Assembly: GCF_033042135.1 (NCBI RefSeq)
Contig: NZ_WBXM01000003.1
Span: forward strand, 372,001 to 436,000
Origin: Haloechinothrix sp033042135
Lineage (GTDB): Bacteria > Actinomycetota > Actinomycetes > Mycobacteriales > Pseudonocardiaceae
Direction: 5' to 3'
DNA length: 64,000 nucleotides
Shown here: one piece after another, positions 16,026 through 24,037 of the stretch
How positions within the stretch are numbered: position 1 is the stretch's first letter
Layout of the letters: every line of letters begins with the position of its first letter
Program-made: the position numbers and the translations under genes
The notes under the pieces: generated by a model
What the model was told of the DNA's origin: nothing
Database searches by the model: none
Seen by the model: the letters and a program-made list of their open reading frames with translations, nothing else

Positions 16026-18239
16026 CTATCCATCGTCCTTACCGCCGCCGTGGTGATCGAGGGCGGCGTGGATGTCGGCGGTGCGGTAGCCGCGTACCTG
16101 GCGGGATGTGCCGTCCTGGTCGACTATCCGGCGCCGGACCGGTTGGCAGCCGAGGTCGTGCATGCCGCGTGCGAAGGTGGTGGCGTCGGTGTCGAGTGCG
16201 TCGAGGAGTTCGGCGGTGGGCACGAACTCGCGCCCGTGCTCGCTGTCGAGGTCGTCGGCGAGGTAAGCGGCCACTGAGGCCAGTGGTTCCGGCACGTTGT
16301 CGGCCTCGTGCCCGCCGGAACTGCCGTGGCCGCTGGCGAGGGCGGCGACGGACGGCGCGTGGTCGAGGCGGGGGGTGTGGTGGTGTCCGGCGGCGTGGCC
16401 GGTCAGGGTGCCCTCGGCTTCGCGCAGGGTATGGCCGTGTTGGCAGAGGGCGTTCCAGTCGTCGCCGGGTACGTAGTAGGTGCGCACGGTCGTGGCGACC
16501 TCCTCGCCGCTGGTGGTGTCACCGTCGGGGCGGAGGATGCCCACGCCTTTGTGGGCGGCCAGCAGGCGGCTGGCGTCGTGGCCTCGGGTGTTCATTTGCT
16601 CGCCGAGGATGATGTTGGAGTCGCGCCAGTCCATGACCCGTAGCGCGAACCGGGAGCCCAGCACGGCGCGGAGTCCGGAGGGGATGGTGCGGGAGTCGGG
16701 GCGTTGGGTGGCCAGGATCAGCACCACCCCGGCGGCTGGGGCTTTCTTGGCCAGCCAGGTCAGTAGCTCGCCGATGCGTTCGCCTGTGGGTAGGCGTTGC
16801 CCGTCGACGGTGACCGGGGTGCGGTCTTCCAACGGCACTTGCACCTCATCGATCACGAGCGCGGTGATGGGCATGTCCAGCGCGGGGTCGCGCGACATCG
16901 CCGGGGTGATCTTGGATTCGGGGCAGGTGGCATCATCGAGCTGGCGCATGCGTCGGTAGCGGGACTGCACGTGCTCGACCAGCTCGGCCAGCCAGTCCCG
17001 CAGCGCGAGCACATGATGATGGTCGTCGCCGGACAGGAACCGATACGCCACGGCTTGGGCGGCGTCCCAATCCTTACCCGCCTTGAAATCGGCGACATAC
17101 AGCCGCGCGTGCGGGTCGAGGATCAGCCCGCTGGCGGCCAGCCGGGCGGCGAAGGTCTTGCCCTGCCGGGGGATGGCCCCGATCAGCAGCGAGGTCCACA
17201 CCAGCGGCAGCACCACGGGCCGGTCGCGGGCGTCGCGACCGAAGGGCACCGGCTGCCACGCATCCCACCGCTCCGCGTCCCGTAGTGGGGTGCGTTTCGG
17301 TGGGGTGTCGTAGGGGTCGGTGTCGGCCACCCACAGGGCGACGCGTCCGGCGTGCCCGCCGGTGCCGCGCACCCGCTCGACCACAAGCTGCACCTCGTCC
17401 ACCGCGAGTGCGGAGGCCAGCGCGTCGCGATGCTTGAGCACATCCACCGCCTTACGGGTCGCCGGGAGGTCGAGGGTGACCGCCCACCCGTGGCCCTGGC
17501 GGGTGGGGCGATCCACCAGCCGCAGCGTTTCGTCCTTGCCGATCAACCGGGCGTCCCGGAAGGCATCCACCAGAATGTGCGGGTCCATGGTCCAGGTCAG
17601 GGAGCGCGGCCCGGCCAACGCCTGCCTGCGCCCCGGCTGACCATCCCGCCGTCGCCCGAATACCGCCAGCACCACCGCGAGCGCGCCACCGACGAGCCAG
17701 AGTAGACGGTCATCAGACAGCAGGACGCTCCACGTGACAGCCAGTGCGGCCACGGCCAGCGCGGCGCCGGTGACCTTCCACCGGAACAGTGCCAGCGCCC
17801 GGATGTCGGTGTACTTATCGGCCAGCTTGCCCGCCTCCTCGGCCGCCTGCCGGTAGTCGGCCACCGACACCCACCGCCGCCACACCCGACCCGCCGTCAC
17901 CGTGCCCCGCACCACCGCACCGGCGAACCGCACGGGCGAGGTGAGCACGGCGGCGAGGGCATCCTTGGCGGCTTGCGTGAGCTGGGTGCGGTCTTTGAGC
18001 CACAGCGGCACACGCGGCGAGCCCCTCCACCGCGCGGCCAACCACTGCCACCACCGACACCACCGTGACGGGTGCTGCTGGTGTTGCCCGTTCGGCGGTA
18101 TGTCGTCGATGAGTTCGGCGTCGTAGACCGGACCGACATGCTCCACCGCCCCCGACGGTTCGGTACCGGGTGGGTGGGGTGGCCGCCCGGAGGCGACCAC
18201 CCCCTTGCCGTCCGGCCGCTGGTGCTGCTGGCCGGTCAT
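16026..18239 (-). CDS. FtsK/TraB-type DNA translocase (conjugal transfer)
   Basis: 737 residues. Two transmembrane helices lie near 155-200 (ALAVAALAVTWSVLL, LLWLVGGALAVVLAVF). The ATPase domain has Walker A GAIPRQGKTF near 355, Walker B ALVIDEVQ near 463 and an ATQRPDS sensor segment. A winged-helix-like tail follows (FVPTAELLDALDTDATTF..., from about 670). AICEs and Streptomyces plasmids use such a hexameric translocase to move double-stranded DNA between hyphae. The start is set by ATGA overlap with the preceding membrane protein gene. The tail may read the repeats just downstream. Confidence 0.9.
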   Translation of the reverse strand: MTGQQHQRPDGKGVVASGRPPHPPGTEPSGAVEHVGPVYDAELIDDIPPNGQHQQHPSRWCRWWQWLAARWRGSPRVPLWLKDRTQLTQAAKDALAAVLTSPVRFAGAVVRGTVTAGRVWRRWVSVADYRQAAEEAGKLADKYTDIRALALFRWKVTGAALAVAALAVTWSVLLSDDRLLWLVGGALAVVLAVFGRRRDGQPGRRQALAGPRSLTWTMDPHILVDAFRDARLIGKDETLRLVDRPTRQGHGWAVTLDLPATRKAVDVLKHRDALASALAVDEVQLVVERVRGTGGHAGRVALWVADTDPYDTPPKRTPLRDAERWDAWQPVPFGRDARDRPVVLPLVWTSLLIGAIPRQGKTFAARLAASGLILDPHARLYVADFKAGKDWDAAQAVAYRFLSGDDHHHVLALRDWLAELVEHVQSRYRRMRQLDDATCPESKITPAMSRDPALDMPITALVIDEVQVPLEDRTPVTVDGQRLPTGERIGELLTWLAKKAPAAGVVLILATQRPDSRTIPSGLRAVLGSRFALRVMDWRDSNIILGEQMNTRGHDASRLLAAHKGVGILRPDGDTTSGEEVATTVRTYYVPGDDWNALCQHGHTLREAEGTLTGHAAGHHHTPRLDHAPSVAALASGHGSSGGHEADNVPEPLASVAAYLADDLDSEHGREFVPTAELLDALDTDATTFARGMHDLGCQPVRRRIVDQDGTSRQVRGYRTADIHAALDHHGGGKDDG

Positions 18240-18568
18240 GGCCGCCCACCCCGCTCCCGCCTGCTGACAGGCAGTTCGGTGACCGTGAGCGTGCGGGTGA
18301 GTACGTGCGCGGCGATGACGTTGGGCACCGCCAGCAGGATGATCAGCAGCGTGGTGTTGTCCACATAGTGGATCACCAGCCACTGCGCACCCAGCAGCGC
18401 CGCCGCCGTGACCGCGACGCGCCCGGCCAGCGAGACCAGGCGGGCACCCGCGCGGGCGGCCTCAGCCGCCCGCCGGGCACGCCGGGAGCCCGCCCGCCAC
18501 GCGATCACCAGCGCCAACACCACGCCGATCCCAGCCAGAACCTCGGTGGGGGACAGGTCCAGCGTCAT
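18236..18568 (-). CDS. Small membrane protein of the transfer operon
   Basis: 110 residues. One hydrophobic helix near the N-terminus (VLAGIGVVLALVIAW), a basic alanine-rich stretch, then a longer hydrophobic region (TLLIILLAVPNVIAAHVL). ATGA overlaps at both ends put it between the WhiB-like gene and the translocase. Spread (Spd) proteins of Streptomyces plasmids are similar small membrane proteins, which is the most likely role; no specific family is recognised. Confidence 0.7.
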   Translation of the reverse strand: MTLDLSPTEVLAGIGVVLALVIAWRAGSRRARRAAEAARAGARLVSLAGRVAVTAAALLGAQWLVIHYVDNTTLLIILLAVPNVIAAHVLTRTLTVTELPVSRRERGGRP

Positions 18569-18951
18569 CGCCACCCACCCCTATCCTCGTGCTCGTCGGG
18601 CTCGTGGTCGGGTTCGCCGGGCTCGGGCGGGTGCTCACGGTGCCAGCGCCAGATCGGATACAACCGCTGCCGATCCTGCTCGCACATCCCACCCCACACA
18701 CCGACCGTGTGCTCCCCTCCGGCGCGAAGCTCCAGCTCCAGGCACTCCTCCATCACCGGACAACCCGCGCACAGCCAGGCCGCCAGCGCCCGATCGGCAT
18801 CCTCGATACCGGAGTGCTCCGGGATCTCGTCGCGGTCGAAGGCCCAGAAACACAACCCGTCCCGGGTGACCAGCTCGGCCAGCACCTCATCCGGCACATG
18901 CCGCAACTTGGTCAGCTTGAATGCCAGCTCATCCAGGTGATCCCGATTCAT
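18565..18951 (-). CDS. WhiB-like iron-sulphur regulator
   Basis: 128 residues. Four cysteines in WhiB order (DGLCFW, then LCAGCPVMEEC) should bind a 4Fe-4S cluster, followed by the GVWGG turn that contacts sigma factor and a basic tail segment. WhiB-like proteins act as redox- or NO-sensitive transcription factors in actinobacteria. Translationally coupled to both neighbours by 4-bp overlaps, so it is made with the transfer proteins. Confidence 0.85.
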   Translation of the reverse strand: MNRDHLDELAFKLTKLRHVPDEVLAELVTRDGLCFWAFDRDEIPEHSGIEDADRALAAWLCAGCPVMEECLELELRAGGEHTVGVWGGMCEQDRQRLYPIWRWHREHPPEPGEPDHEPDEHEDRGGWR

Positions 18952-19232
18952 CGGGCACCACCCCCGAACCGGCCATCCAACTCCCGCGCGGTACGCCGCT
19001 CCTCGATCAGCCGAGCCGGATCGACACAGCCACCCGACTCGACCACCTCAGCGATCAACCGATCCAGCGCGGCCGCCGGGACGACATACCGCCCCCGAAT
19101 CCGCACCGCCGGGAACGCATCCTCCCGGATGGCTCGATACACCGTCGCCGGATTGACCCGCAACAACTCGGCAGCCTCAGCCACCGTGTAAAACGCCGGC
19201 CGTCCGGCACCAGAAGACACAGGGGTACTCAT
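18948..19232 (-). CDS. xis: Excisionase-like HTH protein
   Basis: 94 residues. The DNA-binding core FYTVAEAAELLRVNPATVYRAIREDAFPAVRIRGRYVVP (about 14-51) is the MerR-like winged HTH of the excisionase/AlpA group. In pSAM2-type elements Xis helps the integrase excise, though there it is next to int; here it heads the transfer operon, so a transcription role is equally possible. The gene symbol is tentative. Confidence 0.7.
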   Translation of the reverse strand: MSTPVSSGAGRPAFYTVAEAAELLRVNPATVYRAIREDAFPAVRIRGRYVVPAAALDRLIAEVVESGGCVDPARLIEERRTARELDGRFGGGAR

Positions 19233-19398
19233 GAGGGATTTCCTCCAACAGAATGGAATGATTTCAGTGGAAAAACAAGCTGATATCAGCTCAAAATGGA
19301 GCGTGATTGCTCCGAAAGCGCGACGCTGCCCAGGATTGGCGCCGCGGGGAATGCGTTAAGCGTTAACCTCGCCGTGCAGGCGGAGCACGGAGGAATAG

Positions 19399-19788
19399 GT
19401 GACCGAGAATTGGGCGGCGGTCGCGCGAGCGATCAACGAGCGCGTGACCGAGCTGGGGTTGCGCCAGCGCGAGCTGGCCGAGCGCTCGGGTGTGTCGCAG
19501 GCGATCGTGCGTGAGATCCAGCACCACACCGTGCAGCGGCGCCGCAGCGCCCGCACCCTCGAGGCGCTGTCGCTGGCACTGGAGTGGCACCCGCAGCACC
19601 TCTCGGCTGTCCTGCGTGGACAGAAACCGCTGGATCCCGGCCAGACCGGGGACGCAGTCACCGACCAGATCCTGGCCCGCCTGGAGGCGATGGAAGACCG
19701 GCTCGACGACATCACCGAACGCCTCGACACGGTCGACCGCCGCCTGTCCTCGATGGCCGAGAAGTTCACCGGCTCGAACGGACGGTGA
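19399..19788 (+). CDS. Xre-type HTH regulator
   Basis: 129 residues, GTG start 4 nt after GGAGGA. HTH (ELGLRQRELAERSGVSQAIVREIQ, about 18-41) is followed by a coiled coil at the C-terminus (ILARLEAMEDRLDDITERLDTVDRRLSSM) for dimerisation. It is divergent from the transfer operon and well placed to control it, like KorSA in pSAM2. A tandem CGTTAAG/CGTTAAC at 19354-19367 in the shared promoter region could be the operator. Confidence 0.8.
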   Translation: MTENWAAVARAINERVTELGLRQRELAERSGVSQAIVREIQHHTVQRRRSARTLEALSLALEWHPQHLSAVLRGQKPLDPGQTGDAVTDQILARLEAMEDRLDDITERLDTVDRRLSSMAEKFTGSNGR

Positions 19789-19899
19789 GCCCGCCATGGT
19801 GGGGGAGCGGTCGTGTCCGTGTGCCCGCTCTGCGGGCCAGTTGGTGTCTGTGTGCATGTCTCCAGGACACGCCACAATCGCGCCCGCTAACAGATGGCG

Positions 19900-19926
19900 G
19901 CAGTTAACCCCACGGGTATTAACTGC
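19900..19926. promoter_or_regulatory. Palindrome upstream of the second HTH-TPR gene
   Basis: GCAGTTAA and TTAACTGC, perfect 8-bp arms with an 11-bp spacer, 46 bp before the ATG at 19972. The GTTAA half-site is shared with the 19354-19367 repeat, so one element regulator may bind both promoter regions. Confidence 0.5.
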
Positions 19927-19971
19927 GATTAATTCGCCTGGTCACAGCCGTTATCGGGGGCGGTGAGAACC

Positions 19972-21093
19972 ATGGTTGCGACCCGGCTGCAAAGCGTGCG
20001 CCAGCAATCCGGCTACTCGGCGGCCCGGGTGATTCGCCTGCTGTGCGAGCGCGCGGCCGCGCGTGACATTCCGGTCATGACCGAGGCGAGCCTGAAAGTC
20101 AAACTGTCCCGGTGGGAAAACGGCCGCGAAACCGTCAGCCAGCCCTACCGGCAACTGTTCCGCGAGATCTACGGCCGCACCAACACCGAACTCGGATTCC
20201 CGCCCGAACAGGACGCCGATCCCGATGCCGAGGAGCTGATCACCCGGCTGGACCGCGCCCGCAGCGTCGACGCCGAGGCGGTGCGGCTGTTTCGTCAGCA
20301 GGTCGACCACGCCCGCCGGGTTGATCGCCAGTTCGGCGCGCTCACCCAGCTCGACCAGCTCCGTAGCCACATCAGCCAGGTGGAAGATCTCCTCGGCTAC
20401 AGCACCGCAGGCACCGCCCGCACACAGCTCGCGGGCGTGCTGGCCGAAGCCTCCGCCCTGGCCGGATGGGAAGCCCTCGACCGCAACGCCATCCGGCAGG
20501 CCTGGCAACACCACGAAACCGCCAAAGCCGCCGCACGCGAAGCCGAATCACCCGCCCTACTCGCCCATGCCACCGCCCAGCAAGCCTTCATCCTCACCGA
20601 CCTCGACCACCCCCAGGCGGCCGTCGACCAGCTCGCCCACGCCCGCACCCTCGCCGAACACACCGCCCCCGCGCTGCTGCGCGCCTGGCTGGCCGCCGCC
20701 CACGGCGAGGGCCTGGCCGCCACCGGCCACCGCGAAGGCGCCCTACGCGCCTTCGACCAGGCCGCCAGCCTGCTGCCGGATGATCCCACCGACCCCGAGC
20801 TACCGTTCCTGTTCCTCGGCGGCGCCCACCTCGACCGCTGGCGCGGCCACGCCCTCGCCCGCCTCGGCGAACACGAAGCCATCGACCAACTCACCAACGC
20901 CCTACCCCGACTACCTACCGACTTCACCCGCGCCCGCACCGCCATGCTCGTCGACCTCGCCTACGCCCACGCCGCCGCAGGCGATGCCAGCACCGCGCGC
21001 GACTACGCCCGGCAAGCCCGCAGGCTAGCCAGCCAGATCACCTCCGACCGGCAACTACGCCGACTCGGAAGCCTCATCCTGCCCACCCGCTAG
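19972..21093 (+). CDS. HTH regulator with TPR-like domain (element right side)
   Basis: 373 residues. N-terminal HTH (RLQSVRQQSGYSAARVIRLLCERAA...SLKVKLSRWENGRETV) then helical repeats: LAGWEALDRNAIRQAWQHHE, RAWLAAAHGEGLAA, RWRGHALARLGEHEAIDQL. It is a clear paralogue of the 13234-14424 protein. Its 3' end overlaps the convergent Nudix gene by 39 bp. Probably an element regulator; the signal it senses is unknown. Confidence 0.8.
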   Translation: MVATRLQSVRQQSGYSAARVIRLLCERAAARDIPVMTEASLKVKLSRWENGRETVSQPYRQLFREIYGRTNTELGFPPEQDADPDAEELITRLDRARSVDAEAVRLFRQQVDHARRVDRQFGALTQLDQLRSHISQVEDLLGYSTAGTARTQLAGVLAEASALAGWEALDRNAIRQAWQHHETAKAAAREAESPALLAHATAQQAFILTDLDHPQAAVDQLAHARTLAEHTAPALLRAWLAAAHGEGLAATGHREGALRAFDQAASLLPDDPTDPELPFLFLGGAHLDRWRGHALARLGEHEAIDQLTNALPRLPTDFTRARTAMLVDLAYAHAAAGDASTARDYARQARRLASQITSDRQLRRLGSLILPTR

Positions 21094-21657
21094 GCCACGC
21101 GTAGCGCAGTAGTACAGCAGCGGCACCAACGCCCCCGACCCCAGCAACTCCTGCCGCCGCGCCAGCTCCGGCACCCGGCGCAACGGCACCCACTCCAGCG
21201 TGCCGACCTCCTCAGTATCGGTTGGCTCACCCACCCGCTCAGCCCCCCGCCACAGGAACACATCCACCGGTGCGGTCACCTGCCCCGGCAACGGCTCAAA
21301 GCTGATCAAATGATCGGGCTCTCCCAACGGGCGCCAGCCGCTCTCCTCAGCCGCCTCACGAGCCGCCGTAGCCGCAGGTTCCTCACCATCCTCGACAAGC
21401 CCCCCGAGCAGCTCATACCCCCACTGGCCCGTGACGAAGCGGTACCGCCACAGCATCAACGCCCGGTTGTGCTCATCCACCACCAGCGCGATCGCGATCC
21501 GGTGCAGGTGAACAACGTGATACTCCCACCGCTGCCCATTCGGCGCCTGCACATCAGTCAAGCCCAACCGAACCCAACGGCTGTCATAGATCGACCGCTC
21601 ACCGAACGTCTGCCAGGAGGCCTGTTCCTCAGTCACGAGGGTCAGGGTACGGGGCAA
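21055..21657 (-). CDS. Nudix hydrolase (Pif-class)
   Basis: 200 residues. The Nudix box GGLVEDGEEPAATAAREAAEESGW (GX5EX7REUXEEXGU) is complete, so hydrolysis of a nucleoside diphosphate-linked substrate is expected. In pSAM2 the pif gene encodes a Nudix protein that blocks entry of a second copy; the location beside int supports the same role here. The start is uncertain: TTG 21657 or GTG 21636, neither with a clear ribosome site. Confidence 0.85.
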   Translation of the reverse strand: MPRTLTLVTEEQASWQTFGERSIYDSRWVRLGLTDVQAPNGQRWEYHVVHLHRIAIALVVDEHNRALMLWRYRFVTGQWGYELLGGLVEDGEEPAATAAREAAEESGWRPLGEPDHLISFEPLPGQVTAPVDVFLWRGAERVGEPTDTEEVGTLEWVPLRRVPELARRQELLGSGALVPLLYYCATRGLAGGQDEASESA

Positions 21658-21691
21658 CGCCAGGCTGACTTTGCTCCCTCACTTCATACAA

Positions 21692-22948
21692 CTAGCTCGA
21701 TCGTTTGGGCATGCGAGAGCCGAGGATCTCGGCGGCTTTTCGGTCGCTAGCAGCGACCCAAGCGGCATAGACGCGCAGCGTCGTGGCGCCACCTCCGCCG
21801 TGCCCGAGGCGCCCGGACACAGTCGGCAGATCAACGCCAGCCGTCAGCAACTCGGTCGCCGAGTAATGCCGCAGCGCGTGTATGTGGGTATCCACGCCCA
21901 CGCGGCGCGCCATGGTGCGGTAGCGGGCGCTCACGGCGTTGGGGGAGTAGGGCTCCGAGTGGTCCGGCGTCTTGCTGCCGCTGAAGACGAACAGCTCGTC
22001 GCTGAAGTTCTTACCGAGCGCTTCGACACGCGTTTTCACCCGCGCCTTGTGTTCCCTGAGCAGGGTGATGGTCTCGCTGTCGAGTGCGATGCGGCGGTTC
22101 TGGTGGGTCTTGGTGTCCTTCTCTTTACCCAGCACCCAGTTGCGGCGTAGATCGATCACCTCGCCGTCGAAGTCGATACAGGAGAAGCGCAGACCACACA
22201 GTTCGCCCCGGCGCATGCCGGTGGCCATGACAAGCCACACGAGGGTTCCCCAGTCGTCGTCCATGGTGAAGGCTTCCTCGGCGAGCCGGGCGGCTTCCGC
22301 CGGGGTGGGCGGGTCCGGTGATGGCGGCTTCGGCTTCGGTCGGCGCGCGGCGCGTGCCGGGTTGTTCGCGATCCAGCCCCACCGCTCGGCGGCGGACAGG
22401 GTGCCGCTGATGATGGCGTGAAGCTGGCGGATGGTCGATGCCGACATGGGGCGGCAGCGGTGAGCCACACACCCGCTCTCGGTGCAGTCGTGGTCCGCGT
22501 CGCGCGCCTGGTGTTTCTCGATGAACGGCTTGTCGTCACAGCGCGAACGGCAGCGCCGCAGCTCGGTGTAGAAGCCTTCCAGCGTGCGTGCGTCGATGTT
22601 CTTGGCAGGCACCGAACCGAGGACCGGTCGGATGGTGCGCTCAATGTAGCCCACGTATGTATTGCGGGTGCTGTCCTCGATCTCTGTCACCCGTAGCCAC
22701 TCGTCGAGCGCGTAGCCCAGGGTGACAGAGGAGGCCGCCGCCCGCTGATTGGCGACCCGGTCCTGGAACTCGGCGAGCTTGTCCTCCGCCCTGCGCCAGG
22801 CCGCCTTGTCGGTGCCCTTGATCGTCTCCGAGAGATACGTATCCTTGCTGGTCACAGGGTCACGCCCGGCGTACAGGCGGACCTGGAGGGAGCCTCCCCG
22901 TTGACGGATGTTCCCCCTCGTTCGACCAACACGACTAGCCCTGGCCAT
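21692..22948 (-). CDS. int: Tyrosine site-specific integrase
   Basis: 418 residues. N-terminal arm-binding region (GNIRQRGGSLQVRLYAGRDP), SAM-like core, then the catalytic domain: first arginine TGMRRGELCGL near 244, HALRHYSA near 356, LGHGGG and the tyrosine in LRVYAAW near 392. It recombines attP with the 3' half of the tRNA gene. ATG 22948 lies 86 bp from the right att repeat. An unusual cysteine/histidine insert (CRSRCDD...HDCTESGCVAHRCRP) about residues 132-166 could bind zinc. Confidence 0.95.
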   Translation of the reverse strand: MARASRVGRTRGNIRQRGGSLQVRLYAGRDPVTSKDTYLSETIKGTDKAAWRRAEDKLAEFQDRVANQRAAASSVTLGYALDEWLRVTEIEDSTRNTYVGYIERTIRPVLGSVPAKNIDARTLEGFYTELRRCRSRCDDKPFIEKHQARDADHDCTESGCVAHRCRPMSASTIRQLHAIISGTLSAAERWGWIANNPARAARRPKPKPPSPDPPTPAEAARLAEEAFTMDDDWGTLVWLVMATGMRRGELCGLRFSCIDFDGEVIDLRRNWVLGKEKDTKTHQNRRIALDSETITLLREHKARVKTRVEALGKNFSDELFVFSGSKTPDHSEPYSPNAVSARYRTMARRVGVDTHIHALRHYSATELLTAGVDLPTVSGRLGHGGGGATTLRVYAAWVAASDRKAAEILGSRMPKRSS

Positions 22949-22964
22949 GGTGTCCAGCCTAGCT

Positions 22965-22984
22965 CATGGACACAGTCATGGACA
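22965..22984. repeat. Integrase arm-type sites, right
   Basis: CATGGACA at 22965-22972 and 22977-22984, same orientation and 12-bp spacing as the left pair (13102-13121). They lie between int and the tRNA. Confidence 0.6.
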
Positions 22985-23034
22985 GGGCTTGCGCCTGTTG
23001 ATCTCTCTTCGGTTGTTGGCCCAGGTCAGGCCCT

Positions 23035-23079
23035 GTGCCCCCGGTGCGACTCGAACGCACACTACACGGATTTTGAGTC
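23035..23079. repeat. Right attachment repeat
   Basis: 45 bp identical to 12966-13010, inside the 3' half of the intact tRNA gene. The element restores this half on insertion, so the tRNA stays functional. Confidence 0.9.
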
Positions 23080-23109
23080 CGCCGCCTCTGCCGATTGGGC
23101 TACGGGGGC
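23036..23109 (-). tRNA. tRNA, anticodon CAA (Leu by codon)
   Basis: 74 nt without CCA. Acceptor GCCCCCG/CGGGGGC pairs fully; anticodon stem GCGGA/TCCGT encloses loop CTCAAAA, giving CAA at 34-36; T arm GTGCG-TTCGAGT-CGCAC. CAA reads UUG leucine codons. The variable region is only about 5 nt, whereas leucine tRNAs are normally class II with a long arm, so the amino acid identity deserves checking. It is the integration site of the element. Confidence 0.8.
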
Positions 23110-23277
23110 GATGATCCAACTCTACGGCATGGCTCGCGGTGCTAGTACTCCAGGTCGGTTACGGGTGAGCCGCGAGTCACGCATGTTGCGAGCAGGCTTC
23201 CGCCGCCAGCTCCTACCCCCGGTAGGCTGTCGCAACAACCCAGATCGACCCCATCCACGTTTGCAGGAGGACTTCCG

Positions 23278-23871
23278 GTGACGGAATCGACCGCCGAAGC
23301 CCAGCGGCGAGTGCTCGTCGCCGAGGATGAGGCCCTGATCCGCCTCGACCTGGTCGAGATGTTGCGGGAGGAGGGCTACACGGTCGTCGGCGAGGCCTCC
23401 GACGGAGAGGAAGCCATTGCGCTGGCCACCGAGCTCAAGCCGGACTTGGTGATCCTGGACGTCAAGATGCCGAAGATGGACGGCATCGAGGCCGCATCGA
23501 AGATCACCGGGGATCGGATCGCGCCGGTGGTGATCCTGACGGCCTTCAGCCAGCGCGACCTCATTTCGCGTGCGCGCGAGGCGGGTACGATGGCCTACCT
23601 CGTCAAGCCGTTCGCCAAGCGTGAACTAGTGCCGGCCGTGGAGCTGGCGGTCAGCAGGTTCGCCGAGCTGCAGGCGCTGGAGGCCGAGGTAGAGGGGTTG
23701 AACGAGAAGCTGGAAACGCGCAAGCTCGTCGACCGGGCCAAAGGGTTGTTGATGACGGAGCAGAGCCTCAGCGAGCCCGAGGCGTTCCGCTGGCTCCAGC
23801 GCACTGCCATGGATCGCCGGACGACGATGAAGGAGATCGCCCAGGCGGTGGTGGACGGTATCGGGAAGTAG
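23278..23871 (+). CDS. pdtaR: Response regulator with ANTAR RNA-binding domain
   Basis: 197 residues, GTG start after GGAGG. Receiver domain (about 11-125) has the acidic pair EDE, phosphoacceptor D in LVILDVKMP, and K in YLVKPF. The C-terminal ANTAR domain (about 135-195, LVDRAKGLLMTEQSLSEPEAFRWLQRTAMDRRTTM) binds paired hairpins in RNA to prevent termination. It is the counterpart of mycobacterial PdtaR (Rv1626), which works with histidine kinase PdtaS, and it lies close to polA as there. Confidence 0.93.
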   Translation: MTESTAEAQRRVLVAEDEALIRLDLVEMLREEGYTVVGEASDGEEAIALATELKPDLVILDVKMPKMDGIEAASKITGDRIAPVVILTAFSQRDLISRAREAGTMAYLVKPFAKRELVPAVELAVSRFAELQALEAEVEGLNEKLETRKLVDRAKGLLMTEQSLSEPEAFRWLQRTAMDRRTTMKEIAQAVVDGIGK

Positions 23872-24037
23872 CCGGTGGCTGATGCACGCGGTTCGATCAC
23901 GATGTGAAAACGGCCAGTGAACAACTCTGGGCAACACGGCGTGCTACGGCTACGTTCAGTCGCCGGAGAATGCCACTCTTCGTGCGACGGTGTGATCCGC
24001 TGGCGTACGGCTGAGGAAGGAAGACAGGGAAACCCTG

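Larger units (their letters stand above)
12966..23079. mobile_element. AICE-type integrative element in a tRNA gene
   Basis: Bounded by a 45-bp direct repeat of the tRNA 3' half. The integrase sits next to the intact tRNA, as in pSAM2-like elements. Other AICE hallmarks: a small excisionase-like HTH protein, an FtsK/TraB DNA translocase for transfer, a Nudix (Pif-class) protein, KorSA-like and other HTH regulators, and short coupled genes. Absent, as far as I can see: a RepSA, RepAM or Prim-Pol type replication gene. All coding frames are open, so the element may still be able to excise. Confidence 0.9.

Noticed and set aside
19233..19398. Additional small gene between xis-like and Xre genes
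   Set aside because: No frame with a ribosome site; the region is better explained as a divergent promoter with a GTTAA tandem repeat.
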